Shown here in pieces: positions 8,119 through 16,915 of a stretch of DNA of 64,000 bases. Both the position numbers and the translations under genes were made by a program. Positions within the stretch are counted from its first letter, which is position 1. Every line of letters begins with the position of its first letter. The stretch is from Kurthia senegalensis. GTDB lineage: Bacteria; Bacillota; Bacilli; Bacillales_A; Planococcaceae. The stretch covers positions 909,601 through 973,600 of the forward strand of contig NZ_HE611064.1 of assembly GCF_000285595.1 (NCBI RefSeq), in the 5' to 3' direction. The notes under the pieces are model-generated. The model was not told where the DNA came from. It did no database searches and saw only the letters and a list, made by a program, of their open reading frames with translations.

Positions 8119-9149
8119 ATTGATTTCATTTTCGCTTTCATTGTAATTAAGATTAAAATCGGTGCCCCGATAAAGGCAGTTAAAATCCCTACCTCTAGCT
8201 CCCCAGGACTACCGAGGAAACGTCCAACAACGTCCGAGATGACTAAAATAATCGCACCGCATAACGCGGCAAGCGGCATTAAAAATCGAACGTCTGGTCC
8301 AATAACTAATCGAATGACGTGTGTTGCGAGTAACCCGATAAAGCCAATTGGACCTGCAAGAGCGGTCGCCGCACCACATAATAACACGCCCGCAAAAGCC
8401 GCAAATATACGCACAACACCTGTTCGAACACCTAATCCAGTCGCTACTTCATCGCCAAGCGCTAACGCATTTAAAGCGGGTGCAACGAATAGTGCGATGA
8501 CTAAACCGACGACGAGAAAAGGAATGAAAATTTGAACGGACTCCCAACTAGCAGAGCCGACACTACCGACTTGCCAAAAACGAAATTGGTCCATCACATT
8601 CATACGTGGAATTTGAATGGCTGTTACGAGTGACGATAAAATCGCCGTCGTTGCTGCACCTGCTAATACGAGTTTTAACGGTGTCGCACCACTCGCGCCC
8701 ATCGAGCCAATTCCGAATACGAAAATGGCCGTTAACATGGCGCCAATAATGGCTAACCAAATGTACTCACTCGGTGAACTAATGCTGAAAAAAGCAATCC
8801 CACATACGACAAATAAAGACGCGCCCGTGTTGACGCCTAAAATACTTGGGTCGGCAATTGGATTTCGTGTAACAGATTGCATCAGTGCCCCAGAAACACC
8901 GAGCGCTGCACCACAAATCAAGCCGAAAACAGTTCGTGCAATTCGTTGACGTACGACACTTGCTTCATGACTTTCTACAGAAGGATGGAATAATCCATCC
9001 ATTAAGCCACCTAACCCAATCGTTCTTGAGCCGAATGCAAGTGACATCAACACACTAATGAGAAGCAAAATAAGCAAAAGGGCTACTACCGCCACAAAAT
9101 GTTTTGGTAGTAACCTTTGCTTTTCGCCTGTTGAGGGCAAACTTTTCAT
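8115..9149 (-). CDS. Iron-siderophore ABC transporter permease (FecCD family)
   Basis: The second FecCD-type permease, 344 residues, has a first helix at about 20-40 and the conserved blocks RIARTVFGLICGAALGVSGA and NPIADPSILGVNTGASLF. As the first permease gene of the operon it overlaps the substrate-binding protein gene by one base (TAATG) and the next permease by four. The two permeases resemble each other in the manner of FepD/FepG or YfiZ/YfhA pairs. Confidence 0.9.
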   Translation of the reverse strand: MKSLPSTGEKQRLLPKHFVAVVALLLILLLISVLMSLAFGSRTIGLGGLMDGLFHPSVESHEASVVRQRIARTVFGLICGAALGVSGALMQSVTRNPIADPSILGVNTGASLFVVCGIAFFSISSPSEYIWLAIIGAMLTAIFVFGIGSMGASGATPLKLVLAGAATTAILSSLVTAIQIPRMNVMDQFRFWQVGSVGSASWESVQIFIPFLVVGLVIALFVAPALNALALGDEVATGLGVRTGVVRIFAAFAGVLLCGAATALAGPIGFIGLLATHVIRLVIGPDVRFLMPLAALCGAIILVISDVVGRFLGSPGELEVGILTAFIGAPILILITMKAKMKSI

Positions 9150-10192
9150 TATTTAATATTTTTTGCTACGTCTGAGATTTTTGTTACGTAATCATCAATT
9201 GTGTATTGAATTGATAATGGGCTTGGTGTACCTGAAGCGGCAAGCGGTGTGTTGTCTTCAACAACGACAACGTTGCCATTTTTAATCGCTGGTACTTTGC
9301 CTAAAATCGGATCTTTTTGAAGCGTTGCTAACGTTTTGTCATCACCGTATACGACTAACATTTCGGTATCATTTAAAACGTCTGCATTTTCAGCGCTTAA
9401 TTCTAAGTAGAAGCTGCTGTTATCTTTTACTTGTTCTTTAATTTTTTCTGGATATTCCATACCAAGATCCGTTAGCATTTCGCCACGAGGATCTGCTGGT
9501 GTGTAAATATAGAATTTTGATAAGTCTGTTGTGTTAAACATACCGAAAGCTGCTTTTTTCCCTTTAATTTCAGGATGTTTCGCTGCTGCATCCGCAATTG
9601 TTTTTTCTGTATCTTTAATTAATTGTTCGCCTTCTTTTTCCATGCCCATACCCATTGAATCATATTTCACTTGCTCTCTCCAAGAAGTGACCCATGGTTG
9701 GTTTTGGTAAGCTACGACTGGCGCAATTTCACTTAATTTATTGTACTCTTCTTCTGTAATACCTGAGTAAGCTGCTAAAATAACGTCTGGTTGAGAATCC
9801 GCAATCGCTTCAAAATCTAAACCGTCTGTGTCTTGATATACGTTTGGATTTTTCTCACCAAGTTCATCTAATTTTTCTTGTGTCCAAGGTAAAATCCCTG
9901 TTTTAATATCTTTAATACCGTAATTTGCTGCTGAGAAACCAACAGGAACAACCCCCAATGCTAATGCAACATCGTGATTTGCCCAAGCGATCGTCGCAAC
10001 GCGTTCTGGTTTTTTATCGATTGTTGTCGTACCGAATGCATGTTTAATTTTAATTGGATATTGCGCATCCGTCGTTTCTGTTTTCTTCGTATTATCAGAT
10101 GACTCTTTTGAAGAATCGTCTGAACAAGCCGCTAATGCAAGAACTAAAATGGATAGTACTGCGAATAACAACATTTTCGTCATTTTTTTCAT
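9149..10192 (-). CDS. Iron-siderophore substrate-binding lipoprotein
   Basis: A 347-residue lipoprotein of the FepB/FhuD-like class. The N-terminal signal ends in a lipobox LAAC with the lipidated Cys23, followed by a Ser/Asp-rich linker. Conserved periplasmic-binding text includes PERVATIAWANHDVALALGV and DFEAIADSQPDVILAAYSG. It captures ferric siderophore outside the membrane and delivers it to the FecCD permeases. It is the first gene of the operon, behind a Fur-like box at 10213-10233, so iron limitation should induce it. Ligand unknown. Confidence 0.9.
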   Translation of the reverse strand: MKKMTKMLLFAVLSILVLALAACSDDSSKESSDNTKKTETTDAQYPIKIKHAFGTTTIDKKPERVATIAWANHDVALALGVVPVGFSAANYGIKDIKTGILPWTQEKLDELGEKNPNVYQDTDGLDFEAIADSQPDVILAAYSGITEEEYNKLSEIAPVVAYQNQPWVTSWREQVKYDSMGMGMEKEGEQLIKDTEKTIADAAAKHPEIKGKKAAFGMFNTTDLSKFYIYTPADPRGEMLTDLGMEYPEKIKEQVKDNSSFYLELSAENADVLNDTEMLVVYGDDKTLATLQKDPILGKVPAIKNGNVVVVEDNTPLAASGTPSPLSIQYTIDDYVTKISDVAKNIK

Positions 10193-10212
10193 TTCTTCAA
10201 CACTCCCTAATC

Positions 10213-10233
10213 GTTAATGAGAATCTTTATCAC
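10213..10233 (-). promoter_or_regulatory. Fur-like box of the siderophore importer operon
   Basis: The minus strand reads GTGATAAAGATTCTCATTAAC, a 7-1-7 type match to the Fur motif TGATAATNATTATCA with a few mismatches, 21 bp upstream of the lipoprotein start. Confidence 0.7.
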
Positions 10234-10357
10234 TTGATGAATATATATCTACTGTCATTCCTTGTCAATGTAAAAATTTACAATTTTTTAATGCATTCTA
10301 GCTTTTTTCGAACGAAATTGACAAAATTCACGATGTAACGTAGTCTATACGTATATC

Positions 10358-10378
10358 AATTGATAATTATTATCAATT
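10358..10378 (+). promoter_or_regulatory. Perfect Fur box upstream of ferredoxin-NADP reductase
   Basis: AATTGATAATTATTATCAATT is a perfect palindrome around the Fur consensus, 34 bp before the reductase start. Together with the weaker box at 10213 it makes the 220-bp divergent region an iron-controlled hub. Confidence 0.9.
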
Positions 10379-10412
10379 AAATCGACTTAAAACATATACA
10401 GGAGTGTGTGAT

Positions 10413-11444
10413 ATGGAGCTATATGACGTAACGATTATCGGTGGTGGCCCATCTGGACTTTATAGTGCTTTTTATAGTGGGATGCGCGATCTTAAAACGA
10501 AAATAATTGAATTTCATCCGCAACTAGGTGGTAAAGTAAATATCTTTTTAGAAAAAATGCTTTGGGATGTCGGTGGGCAACAACCGATTCAAGGTGAAAA
10601 TTTTTTAAAAAACCTGATTAAACAAGCGATGACATTTGAACCAACTGTTTGCTTAAATACGAAAGTAACGAATGTTGAACGTGCAGACGATCATTTCATT
10701 ATCACGACACAAGCTGGCGAAACACATTACTCCAAAACGATTATTATCGCAATTGGCGGTGGTATTTACGAACCGATTAAACTCGAAATCGAAGGCGCAG
10801 AAAAATATGAAATGGCGAACCTTCACTATACAATTAACGGAAAAGAACGTTTCCGAAATAAAGAACTACTCATTTCTGGTGGTGGAAACGCAGCGATTGA
10901 TTGGGCTGTAGAGCTACTCCCTATCACGAGAAAAATGACGGTCATTTACCGTAGTGAAGAACTAAAAGCACATGAATCACAAATTAATAAATTACGTGAT
11001 GCGGGTGTTGAAATTTTATTAAATACGGAAATTCAAACGTTAAATTCAAATGCAAATAAAACGAAAATTGAGAACGTAGACGTATGTCACAACGGTGAAA
11101 CTCGTACGCTCTCGATGGACGAAGTACTCATTTGTCACGGCTACAATCGTGAAGTTTCTTTGCACTTCGATGAAGCAATTGCACCGAAACAAAATGAAAA
11201 AGAATTGTTCGAAAGCATCGGACAATGCCAAACGACAACGCCAGGAATTTTTGCTGTCGGTGACACCGTTGCCTATGCAGACAAAGTGTATTTATTAGTT
11301 GGTACGTTTAACGATGCTGTACTTGCTGTAAACAGTGCGAAGAAATACATCGAACCCGATGCAAATAGCTATGCGATGGTTTCTTCTCATAACGAAAGAT
11401 TCCATGAAAAAAACCAAAAATTATATGCAGAAATCCATTCATAA
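10413..11444 (+). CDS. Ferredoxin/flavodoxin-NADP+ reductase, thioredoxin-reductase-like (YcgT type)
   Basis: ATG at 10413 lies eight bases after AGGAG; an upstream GTG at 10404 overlaps that site. The 343-residue flavoprotein has the FAD-binding GGGPSG (10-15), a second dinucleotide site GGGNAAID near residue 158, and the C-terminal FAD motif ending in FAVGDTVAY. It lacks the CxxC of thioredoxin reductase, as expected for type-2 ferredoxin-NADP reductases such as B. subtilis YcgT/YumC. These supply electrons to ferredoxin or flavodoxin. With a perfect Fur box and a divergent siderophore importer, a role in reductive iron release or iron-limited redox supply is a reasonable inference. Confidence 0.85.
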   Translation: MELYDVTIIGGGPSGLYSAFYSGMRDLKTKIIEFHPQLGGKVNIFLEKMLWDVGGQQPIQGENFLKNLIKQAMTFEPTVCLNTKVTNVERADDHFIITTQAGETHYSKTIIIAIGGGIYEPIKLEIEGAEKYEMANLHYTINGKERFRNKELLISGGGNAAIDWAVELLPITRKMTVIYRSEELKAHESQINKLRDAGVEILLNTEIQTLNSNANKTKIENVDVCHNGETRTLSMDEVLICHGYNREVSLHFDEAIAPKQNEKELFESIGQCQTTTPGIFAVGDTVAYADKVYLLVGTFNDAVLAVNSAKKYIEPDANSYAMVSSHNERFHEKNQKLYAEIHS

Positions 11445-11460
11445 CATTCCGCATCAATAA

Positions 11461-11499
11461 AAATACGCCGATTCACAAACAAAGTGAATCGGCGTATTC
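11461..11499. terminator. Terminator between reductase gene and the convergent orf
   Basis: Stem AATACGCCGATTCAC with a seven-base loop and perfect right arm, followed by TCTTTTTATTTTTTT. Confidence 0.9.
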
Positions 11500-11510
11500 T
11501 TTTTATTTTT

Positions 11511-11813
11511 TTACCAATATGTGACAACGTTATTCAATCTCAACCATTGACGCATAATTTTAGAATGCGTCATCAACTTTTTCCGCCAATTATTCGCTTG
11601 TGCCTGTTCAATCGCACGTAAAAAAAGTTTCATTTGGCCTTCATTCATATCGTCGACACAGATAAGAACCTTCATTTGATAATCGACGTATTGGCATTTC
11701 ACAGCGTACACAATTAATTTCCTTACTTCCTCTTGCATTGCAATGACATCTTCTTTTTGTGACAACTTTAACAAGCGTTCAAATGCTTGTGCTGCCACTT
11801 CATTATCTGTCAT
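11511..11813 (-). CDS. Hypothetical 100-residue protein coupled to UvrD-like helicase
   Basis: I do not recognise this family. The protein is soluble, largely helical, with Cys at about 40 and 52 and a basic C-terminal half ending in LRLNNVVTYW. Its ATG is nine bases downstream of the helicase stop, and its ribosome binding site (GAGGAGTG) overlaps the helicase stop region, so the two are co-translated. A role with the helicase is only an inference from position. A terminator follows directly. Confidence 0.7.
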   Translation of the reverse strand: MTDNEVAAQAFERLLKLSQKEDVIAMQEEVRKLIVYAVKCQYVDYQMKVLICVDDMNEGQMKLFLRAIEQAQANNWRKKLMTHSKIMRQWLRLNNVVTYW

Positions 11814-11822
11814 GTTTTACGG

Positions 11823-14027
11823 TCACTCCTCGTTACGTAACAAACCATTTTGTAAACAATGATCAAGCATGAAACGTTTCGTACCATATTGTTCAAAAAC
11901 AATTTCAATTTCTTCTTGATCGATTTTTTTCACATAACCTTTATTATACAAGCGATGTGTTAATTTTGTCCCTCTTTGTAACTCGCTGCGCTGCGTAATC
12001 GCATTTTCAGGTATATCTTTCGCAACTTTACGTTGTTGATATGCTTTATTTGTCACGACATTTTTCCGTTCAACTTTCGGTTCTTCGAATACGAGTGGTT
12101 TCACATCTTCTCCGTTTAAAATCGAGCGAATATCGTCTAAAAAAGCAGATGGTTTCACTTTTTCTTCGTAATTTTGGTCATACGTTAGCAACTCTAACTT
12201 ATGACGTGCTCGTGTCATCCCAACGTAGAAAAGGCGCACCGCCTCTTCCATCTTACTTTCGTCTCCATCTTTATACGCTTTCACATCATCTTTCGTCGGC
12301 ACAATCCCGTCAATTAAATCAATCATATACACCGTATCGTACTCAAGACCTTTAGCACTATGGAACGTAGACAGCGTTACTCCTTGCCCACTTTTCTCTC
12401 GAGATGCGCGCATAATTTGCTCTAATTGTTTAATACGCTTCGCAAATGCCGTCACGTCGTCTAACCCTTCTGCGATGTATTCTAACTGCGTGACGATTCC
12501 GAGTAGACGCTCTTCATTTAATTTCAAATGCTCTGCCGTACGCTGCAAACTTTTTTCGTATCCAAGGTCATGTCGAATGCATTGAATGGCATCTTTCGGT
12601 GACAAATCCTTTAGCTGTGCTAATTTCTTTTTCGCCTTCCGTAGTGCTTGTTCTTGATAAGGCGCATGGACGTTCATTGCCAATTGGTCGAATACAGAAG
12701 TCGTCCGGTCATCTTTCGCAAGCAATTGCATCATTTGTGCCTTTTTAATGTACGCATTCATCTTCGGATAAATACGCTCTAATAAATCCGCACGCTGGTC
12801 GTTGTAAGACATACGCAAGAAATTCAAAATATCTTCTACGACGAAATGACGGAAAAACTTCACATCCACTTCTTTCATGTAGAATGGAATGCCTTGCTTA
12901 TCGAGTGCATCGACTAAACGAATCGCTGACGTATTGTTACGATATAAAATAGCAACTTCTCCGGGATTAGGTGCTTTCGCAATTTCCTCCACAACATAAT
13001 TTAGCTGCAACGTATAACGACGCATATTATGAATTGTCATCGCACGCCCTTGTTCATTTTCTGTAAACATTTTTTTCGGGTAGCGCTTTTTATTACGCAT
13101 AATAAACGTATTCGCTACGTTCGTAATCGCCTTCGTCGAACGATAGTTTTGCGTCATCATTAAAACGGTCGCATCATTATAAACTTTCGGAAACTCTAGT
13201 AATTTTTCAACGTCCGATCCGCGCCAAGAAAAGATCGATTGATCATCGTCCGCCACGATGCATAAATTATTATGTGGTGCTGCAAGCAGTCGAATAATTT
13301 CATGTTGAATGACAGAGTTATCTTGCCCTTCATCCGTTAAGACATATTCATAACGTTGTTGATACGCTGTACGAATGTCTTCATCTTCGACTAAAATCTG
13401 GTAACAATACGTCAACATATCATCGAAATCCACAAAAACATTCAAGCCGTCTCTTTTTTTGAATGCCTCGTACGCTTCATATAAAGCAATAGCATCTGGT
13501 AATGTACACGTCGCTGACTTCAATGCTTCGCCTTCCAACATACGGTTTTTAACGAAGCTAATAAATGTCATCAACTCGTCCATTTCATCTTCTGTCGGTT
13601 GTGTCTTTCTTTTTTCGACGAATAAATTACGCAAAATCGTTTTCTTTTGCCATTTCGGGTCTGTGTTCCCTTCAATTAAATAAAATTGACGTCCCGTTTT
13701 CGCAAAATATTGGCGAACGATTTGATAAGCCAAACTATGAATCGTTGAAAAATGAACACGCTCTGAAAGAACGGTACTAAAAAAATGTTCAAAACGCTGA
13801 CTCATATCTCTCGCTGCCGCTTTACTAAACGTCATCGCTAAAATACGATGTGCTGGTACATTTTTTTCAAGTAATAAATAGCCGATTTTCATATTTAATG
13901 TCGTCGTCTTCCCTGAACCAGGTGAGGCGAGTAGCAACAATGGACCTTCTGTATGCAAGACCGCCTGTCGCTGTACATCATTCAGTTTTACACTCGTCAC
14001 CTGTGCCATTCGTTCAAAAAAATCCAT
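11823..14027 (-). CDS. UvrD/Rep-family DNA helicase (YjcD-like)
   Basis: The 734-residue superfamily-1A helicase has Walker A SPGSGKTT (35-42), motif II DEGQD (rather than the usual DExxD order DEAQD), motif III DDDQSIFSWRG, motif IV QNYRST, motif V TFHSAKGLEYDTVY and motif VI GMTRARH. The C-terminal 80 residues form a small domain like the Tudor-like RNA polymerase-binding tail of PcrA. It unwinds DNA 3'-5' during repair or conflict resolution. It is shorter and less conserved than PcrA and lacks a pcrB/ligA neighbourhood, so it is the YjcD-type paralogue rather than PcrA. The start has a GGGGGC site upstream. Confidence 0.85.
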   Translation of the reverse strand: MDFFERMAQVTSVKLNDVQRQAVLHTEGPLLLLASPGSGKTTTLNMKIGYLLLEKNVPAHRILAMTFSKAAARDMSQRFEHFFSTVLSERVHFSTIHSLAYQIVRQYFAKTGRQFYLIEGNTDPKWQKKTILRNLFVEKRKTQPTEDEMDELMTFISFVKNRMLEGEALKSATCTLPDAIALYEAYEAFKKRDGLNVFVDFDDMLTYCYQILVEDEDIRTAYQQRYEYVLTDEGQDNSVIQHEIIRLLAAPHNNLCIVADDDQSIFSWRGSDVEKLLEFPKVYNDATVLMMTQNYRSTKAITNVANTFIMRNKKRYPKKMFTENEQGRAMTIHNMRRYTLQLNYVVEEIAKAPNPGEVAILYRNNTSAIRLVDALDKQGIPFYMKEVDVKFFRHFVVEDILNFLRMSYNDQRADLLERIYPKMNAYIKKAQMMQLLAKDDRTTSVFDQLAMNVHAPYQEQALRKAKKKLAQLKDLSPKDAIQCIRHDLGYEKSLQRTAEHLKLNEERLLGIVTQLEYIAEGLDDVTAFAKRIKQLEQIMRASREKSGQGVTLSTFHSAKGLEYDTVYMIDLIDGIVPTKDDVKAYKDGDESKMEEAVRLFYVGMTRARHKLELLTYDQNYEEKVKPSAFLDDIRSILNGEDVKPLVFEEPKVERKNVVTNKAYQQRKVAKDIPENAITQRSELQRGTKLTHRLYNKGYVKKIDQEEIEIVFEQYGTKRFMLDHCLQNGLLRNEE

Positions 14028-14207
14028 GCGTTATTGCCCCCGTTCATATTGTCATTCTCTATTATACCGAAAAACTCTAAAGCCGATTTGTGCAACGTTC
14101 CGCTGCTTTGATAACGAAATATTTTGAATTAACTAAAAATTCGGTACTTTCATTGAATTTGTATGTTAAAATGGACAAATATCATTTTGACTTAGGAGGC
14201 AACAATT

Positions 14208-15466
14208 ATGGAAGTAACCGAAAAGACAGTTCAAGTTGAGAACGTTTTGATTGCTCATCAACTATTAAAAGATGTCGTCAAACATACCCCACTTGAAAAA
14301 GATGATTTTTTATCAAAAAAATATGGATGTACCGTCTATTTGAAACGCGAGGATTTACAACATGTGCGCTCTTTCAAATTACGTGGGGCATTTTATAAAA
14401 TTAAAACGATTGAGGAGTCTGCCCGTGAAAGCGGCGTCGTATGTGCATCTGCAGGAAACCATGCACAAGGCGTTGCTTTCGCGTGTGCCCATCTAGGCAT
14501 TCATGGGCATATTTTTATGCCAACGACGACTCCTAATCAAAAAATCGATCAAGTTCGCATGTTCGGACGTGAATTCGTAGAAATTATTTTAGCGGGTGAT
14601 ACGTTTGACGAATCTGCCAAAGCAGCTCAAGAATTTTGTGAAGCAGAACACCATATTTTCATTCATCCTTTTGACGACTTAGACGTAATCGCTGGTCAAG
14701 GAACGGTCGCAGTTGAAATTATGAATGACATCGAAGAGCCAATTGACTACGTATTCGGTAGTATCGGCGGTGGCGGACTTATTTCTGGTGTGGCTACTTA
14801 CATTAAAAATTTGTCTCCTAAAACAAACATAATCGGTGTAGAGCCTGATGGGGCAGCTTGTATGAAAGCTGCTTTAGATGAAAATGGACCCGTATATTTA
14901 CCGAAAATTGATAAGTTCGTAGACGGTGCAGCTGTACAATGCGCAGGTGACTTAACGTATAAAACGGTCGAGCGTCTCGTCGATCAAATCGTGACGGTTC
15001 CTGAAGGAAAAGTGTGTACGTCTATTTTAGAGCTATACAATAAACAAGCGATTGTAGCAGAGCCTGCCGGTGCACTACCGGTCGCAGCGCTCGATTTATT
15101 CAAAGAAGACATTAAAGGAAAAGCAGTCGTATGTATTATAAGTGGTGGTAATAATGACATCGGACGAATGCAAGAAATCAAAGAAAAATCGCTCATCCAC
15201 GAAGGGTTACTTTATTATTTCATCGTCAACTTCCCACAACGTGCAGGTGCGCTACGTCAGTTTTTAACAGGTGTTCTCGGTCCGAACGACGACATTACGA
15301 CATTCGAATATACGAAAAAAATAATAAAGAAAGTGGTCCCGCACTCGTCGGTATTGAGTTAAAACATCCGAAAGATTACGAGGCTCTTCTTTCCCGCTTC
15401 CAGTCTAACGGGTTCGAATATATGGAAGTAAACAACGATAGTACGCTTTTCACTTTACTCGTTTAA
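14208..15466 (+). pseudogene. ilvA: Threonine deaminase IlvA with frameshift in its regulatory domain
   Basis: ATG at 14208 follows TAGGAGG. The PLP fold is complete: Lys57 (RSFKLRG), the glycine loop GSIGGGGLIS near 184, and a C-terminal ACT-like domain. The open frame stops at 15362, but from A7 at 15315-15321 a shift by one base restores NNKESGPALVGIELKHPKDY and runs to TAA at 15464-15466, giving about 419 residues, the normal length. Threonine deaminase makes 2-oxobutanoate for isoleucine synthesis. As written, the catalytic domain is intact but the last 35 residues of the regulatory domain are replaced by a random tail, which could alter isoleucine feedback if real. Confidence 0.85.
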
Positions 15467-15484
15467 CAAACTCAAACAAACTTA

Positions 15485-16083
15485 TGAACTGTCCTACGAA
15501 AGTGAGACAGTGAAAAAGACGCTTCTTTTAAGCCGAATTTGACGAACGCTTTCCTTGGGCATGGCTGAAGCCTCCTCGCTCGCAAGCTCGCTGTGGGGGC
15601 TTCTGCTCACTAGGAGTCGCCGTCAAATTTTTATTAAACCATCTTTTTCCGGTATTGTACTGGAGAAAGATGGTTTTACTTTGCCAAAATCCGAGTATTC
15701 GTACAGTAGTTGATGTATGTTTGAACGCTTTGAACGACCACATCATTTATTGTTCTCAAAAGCTATTCAAAATCAAATGTTTCGCACGTTAAACTGACAT
15801 GGAACGTTTCAATTAATTTTTCTTCAAACGGTCCTTTTCCAATACGATATTGTTTACCGATTAGTTGTTATAAACAATGCAACTCCCTATTTTCATACGA
15901 CTTCACCCATTGATAAAGTTGACTATCATTTTTACTTCCACATACGTTCATCATTTCATCTTCATCACTTTTATTTTTATTTCGTATGAATATTTTTTCC
16001 ATCAAAAAACACTTCCAAAGATTTGATCCCTTTGAAAGTGTCTTTTTCTTTTTATGTTGTCTCAGAACTTTAGGTCAGTTCCT
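15485..16083 (-). mobile_element. Relic of an IS3-family (IS150-like) element
   Basis: Imperfect terminal inverted repeats lie at 15485-15510 (TGAACTGTCCTACGAAAG, then TGAGACAG) and 16058-16083 (complement GGAACTGACCTAAAG, then TCTGAGACA), resembling IS150-type ends. On the minus strand, the segment holds a piece of an OrfA helix-turn-helix (SKNDSQLYQWVKSYENREL, about 15880-15945) and the OrfB C-terminus (TYINYCTNTRILAK, LSPVQYRKKMV, about 15640-15715), both interrupted by stops. The integrase catalytic core is gone. A hairpin at 16005-16042 just inside the right end resembles the transcription stops found near IS ends. Confidence 0.7.
15536..15629. repeat. 94-bp palindromic dispersed repeat nested in the IS3 relic
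   Basis: The unit is bounded by perfect 9-bp inverted ends AATTTGACG/CGTCAAATT and has a GC-rich centre (GAAGCCTCCTCGCTCGC, then GCTCGCTGTGGGGGC) unlike its AT-rich surroundings. It resembles a repeat I recall as scattered through Planococcaceae and related genomes, but only one copy is in this window, so its dispersed nature is not shown here. Confidence 0.55.
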
Positions 16084-16114
16084 GATTTCAAAAATCATAA
16101 CGACTCTTTTCGTA

Positions 16115-16915
16115 CTATGTCGCAGACAGTAACGCGCGGTCTGATACCATTTTTTCTCCACGAATGCGTTGGAATTCATTCATTAAATCTTCAATCGTCA
16201 AATTTTTCTTTTCTTCTTTACCGACTTCTAAAATAATTTGTCCTTTATCCATCATAATCAGACGATTCCCTAAATCAATCGCTTGTTGCATATCATGAGT
16301 AATCATTAATGTCGTCAACTCGTCTTTCTCTACTAACTCTTTCGTTAAAGACGTAATGAGCGCCGCACGAGAAGGGTCTAACGCTGCTGTATGCTCATCT
16401 AACAATAAAATATTCGGATTCGTAAACGTCGCCATTAAAAGGGACAACGCTTGGCGTTCGCCACCCGATAATAAGCCGACTTTTGCATGCAATCGATTTT
16501 CTAAATTTAAGTGGAGCGATTCTAATGCTGCTTGAAACAATTGTTTACGCTCTTTCGAAACGCCACGACGCACACCGCGCTTTTTATTACGTGAGTAGGC
16601 AATCGCTAAATTTTCTTCGATTGTCATCGTCGGTGCTGTACCTGCCATCGGATCTTGGAATACGCGTCCTATGTATTGTGAACGCTTGTATTCAGGCAGT
16701 TTCGTGACATCTTTATTCGCAATTTGAATCGTTCCTACATCGGGTGTCAGTGCGCCAGAAATCATGTTCATCATCGTCGATTTCCCTGCACCATTACTAC
16801 CGATAATCGTAACGAAATCCCCTTTTTCTAACGATAAGTTAATGTGATTTAACGCGATTTTTTCATCGGGTGTCCCCTCGTTGAAAATTTTATGAATCTG
16901 TTGTAAATTAAGCAA
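16115..16915 (-). CDS. ABC transporter ATP-binding protein (TrpZ-like)
   Basis: The 266-residue ATPase has Walker A GSNGAGKST (about 39-47), signature LSGGERQAL near 150 and Walker B ILLLDEHTAALD; the residue after the catalytic Glu is His rather than Pro, which is usual for this subfamily. It belongs to the group encoded with DUF534/TrpX-type binding proteins. The start overlaps the permease stop by eight bases. In streptococci related loci (trpXYZ) import tryptophan, but other Bacillales paralogues have unknown ligands. It converges on the IS3 relic, which starts 32 bp past its stop. Confidence 0.85.
   Translation of the reverse strand: MLNLQQIHKIFNEGTPDEKIALNHINLSLEKGDFVTIIGSNGAGKSTMMNMISGALTPDVGTIQIANKDVTKLPEYKRSQYIGRVFQDPMAGTAPTMTIEENLAIAYSRNKKRGVRRGVSKERKQLFQAALESLHLNLENRLHAKVGLLSGGERQALSLLMATFTNPNILLLDEHTAALDPSRAALITSLTKELVEKDELTTLMITHDMQQAIDLGNRLIMMDKGQIILEVGKEEKKNLTIEDLMNEFQRIRGEKMVSDRALLSAT

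Noticed and set aside
8068-8949. Two plus-strand ORFs opposite the iron permease genes
   Set aside because: Antisense shadows of well conserved FecCD permeases; composition typical of reversed membrane-protein codons.
15528-15746. Minus-strand 72-codon ORF near ilvA
   Set aside because: It crosses the GC-rich palindromic repeat and the IS3 OrfB relic in a wrong frame.
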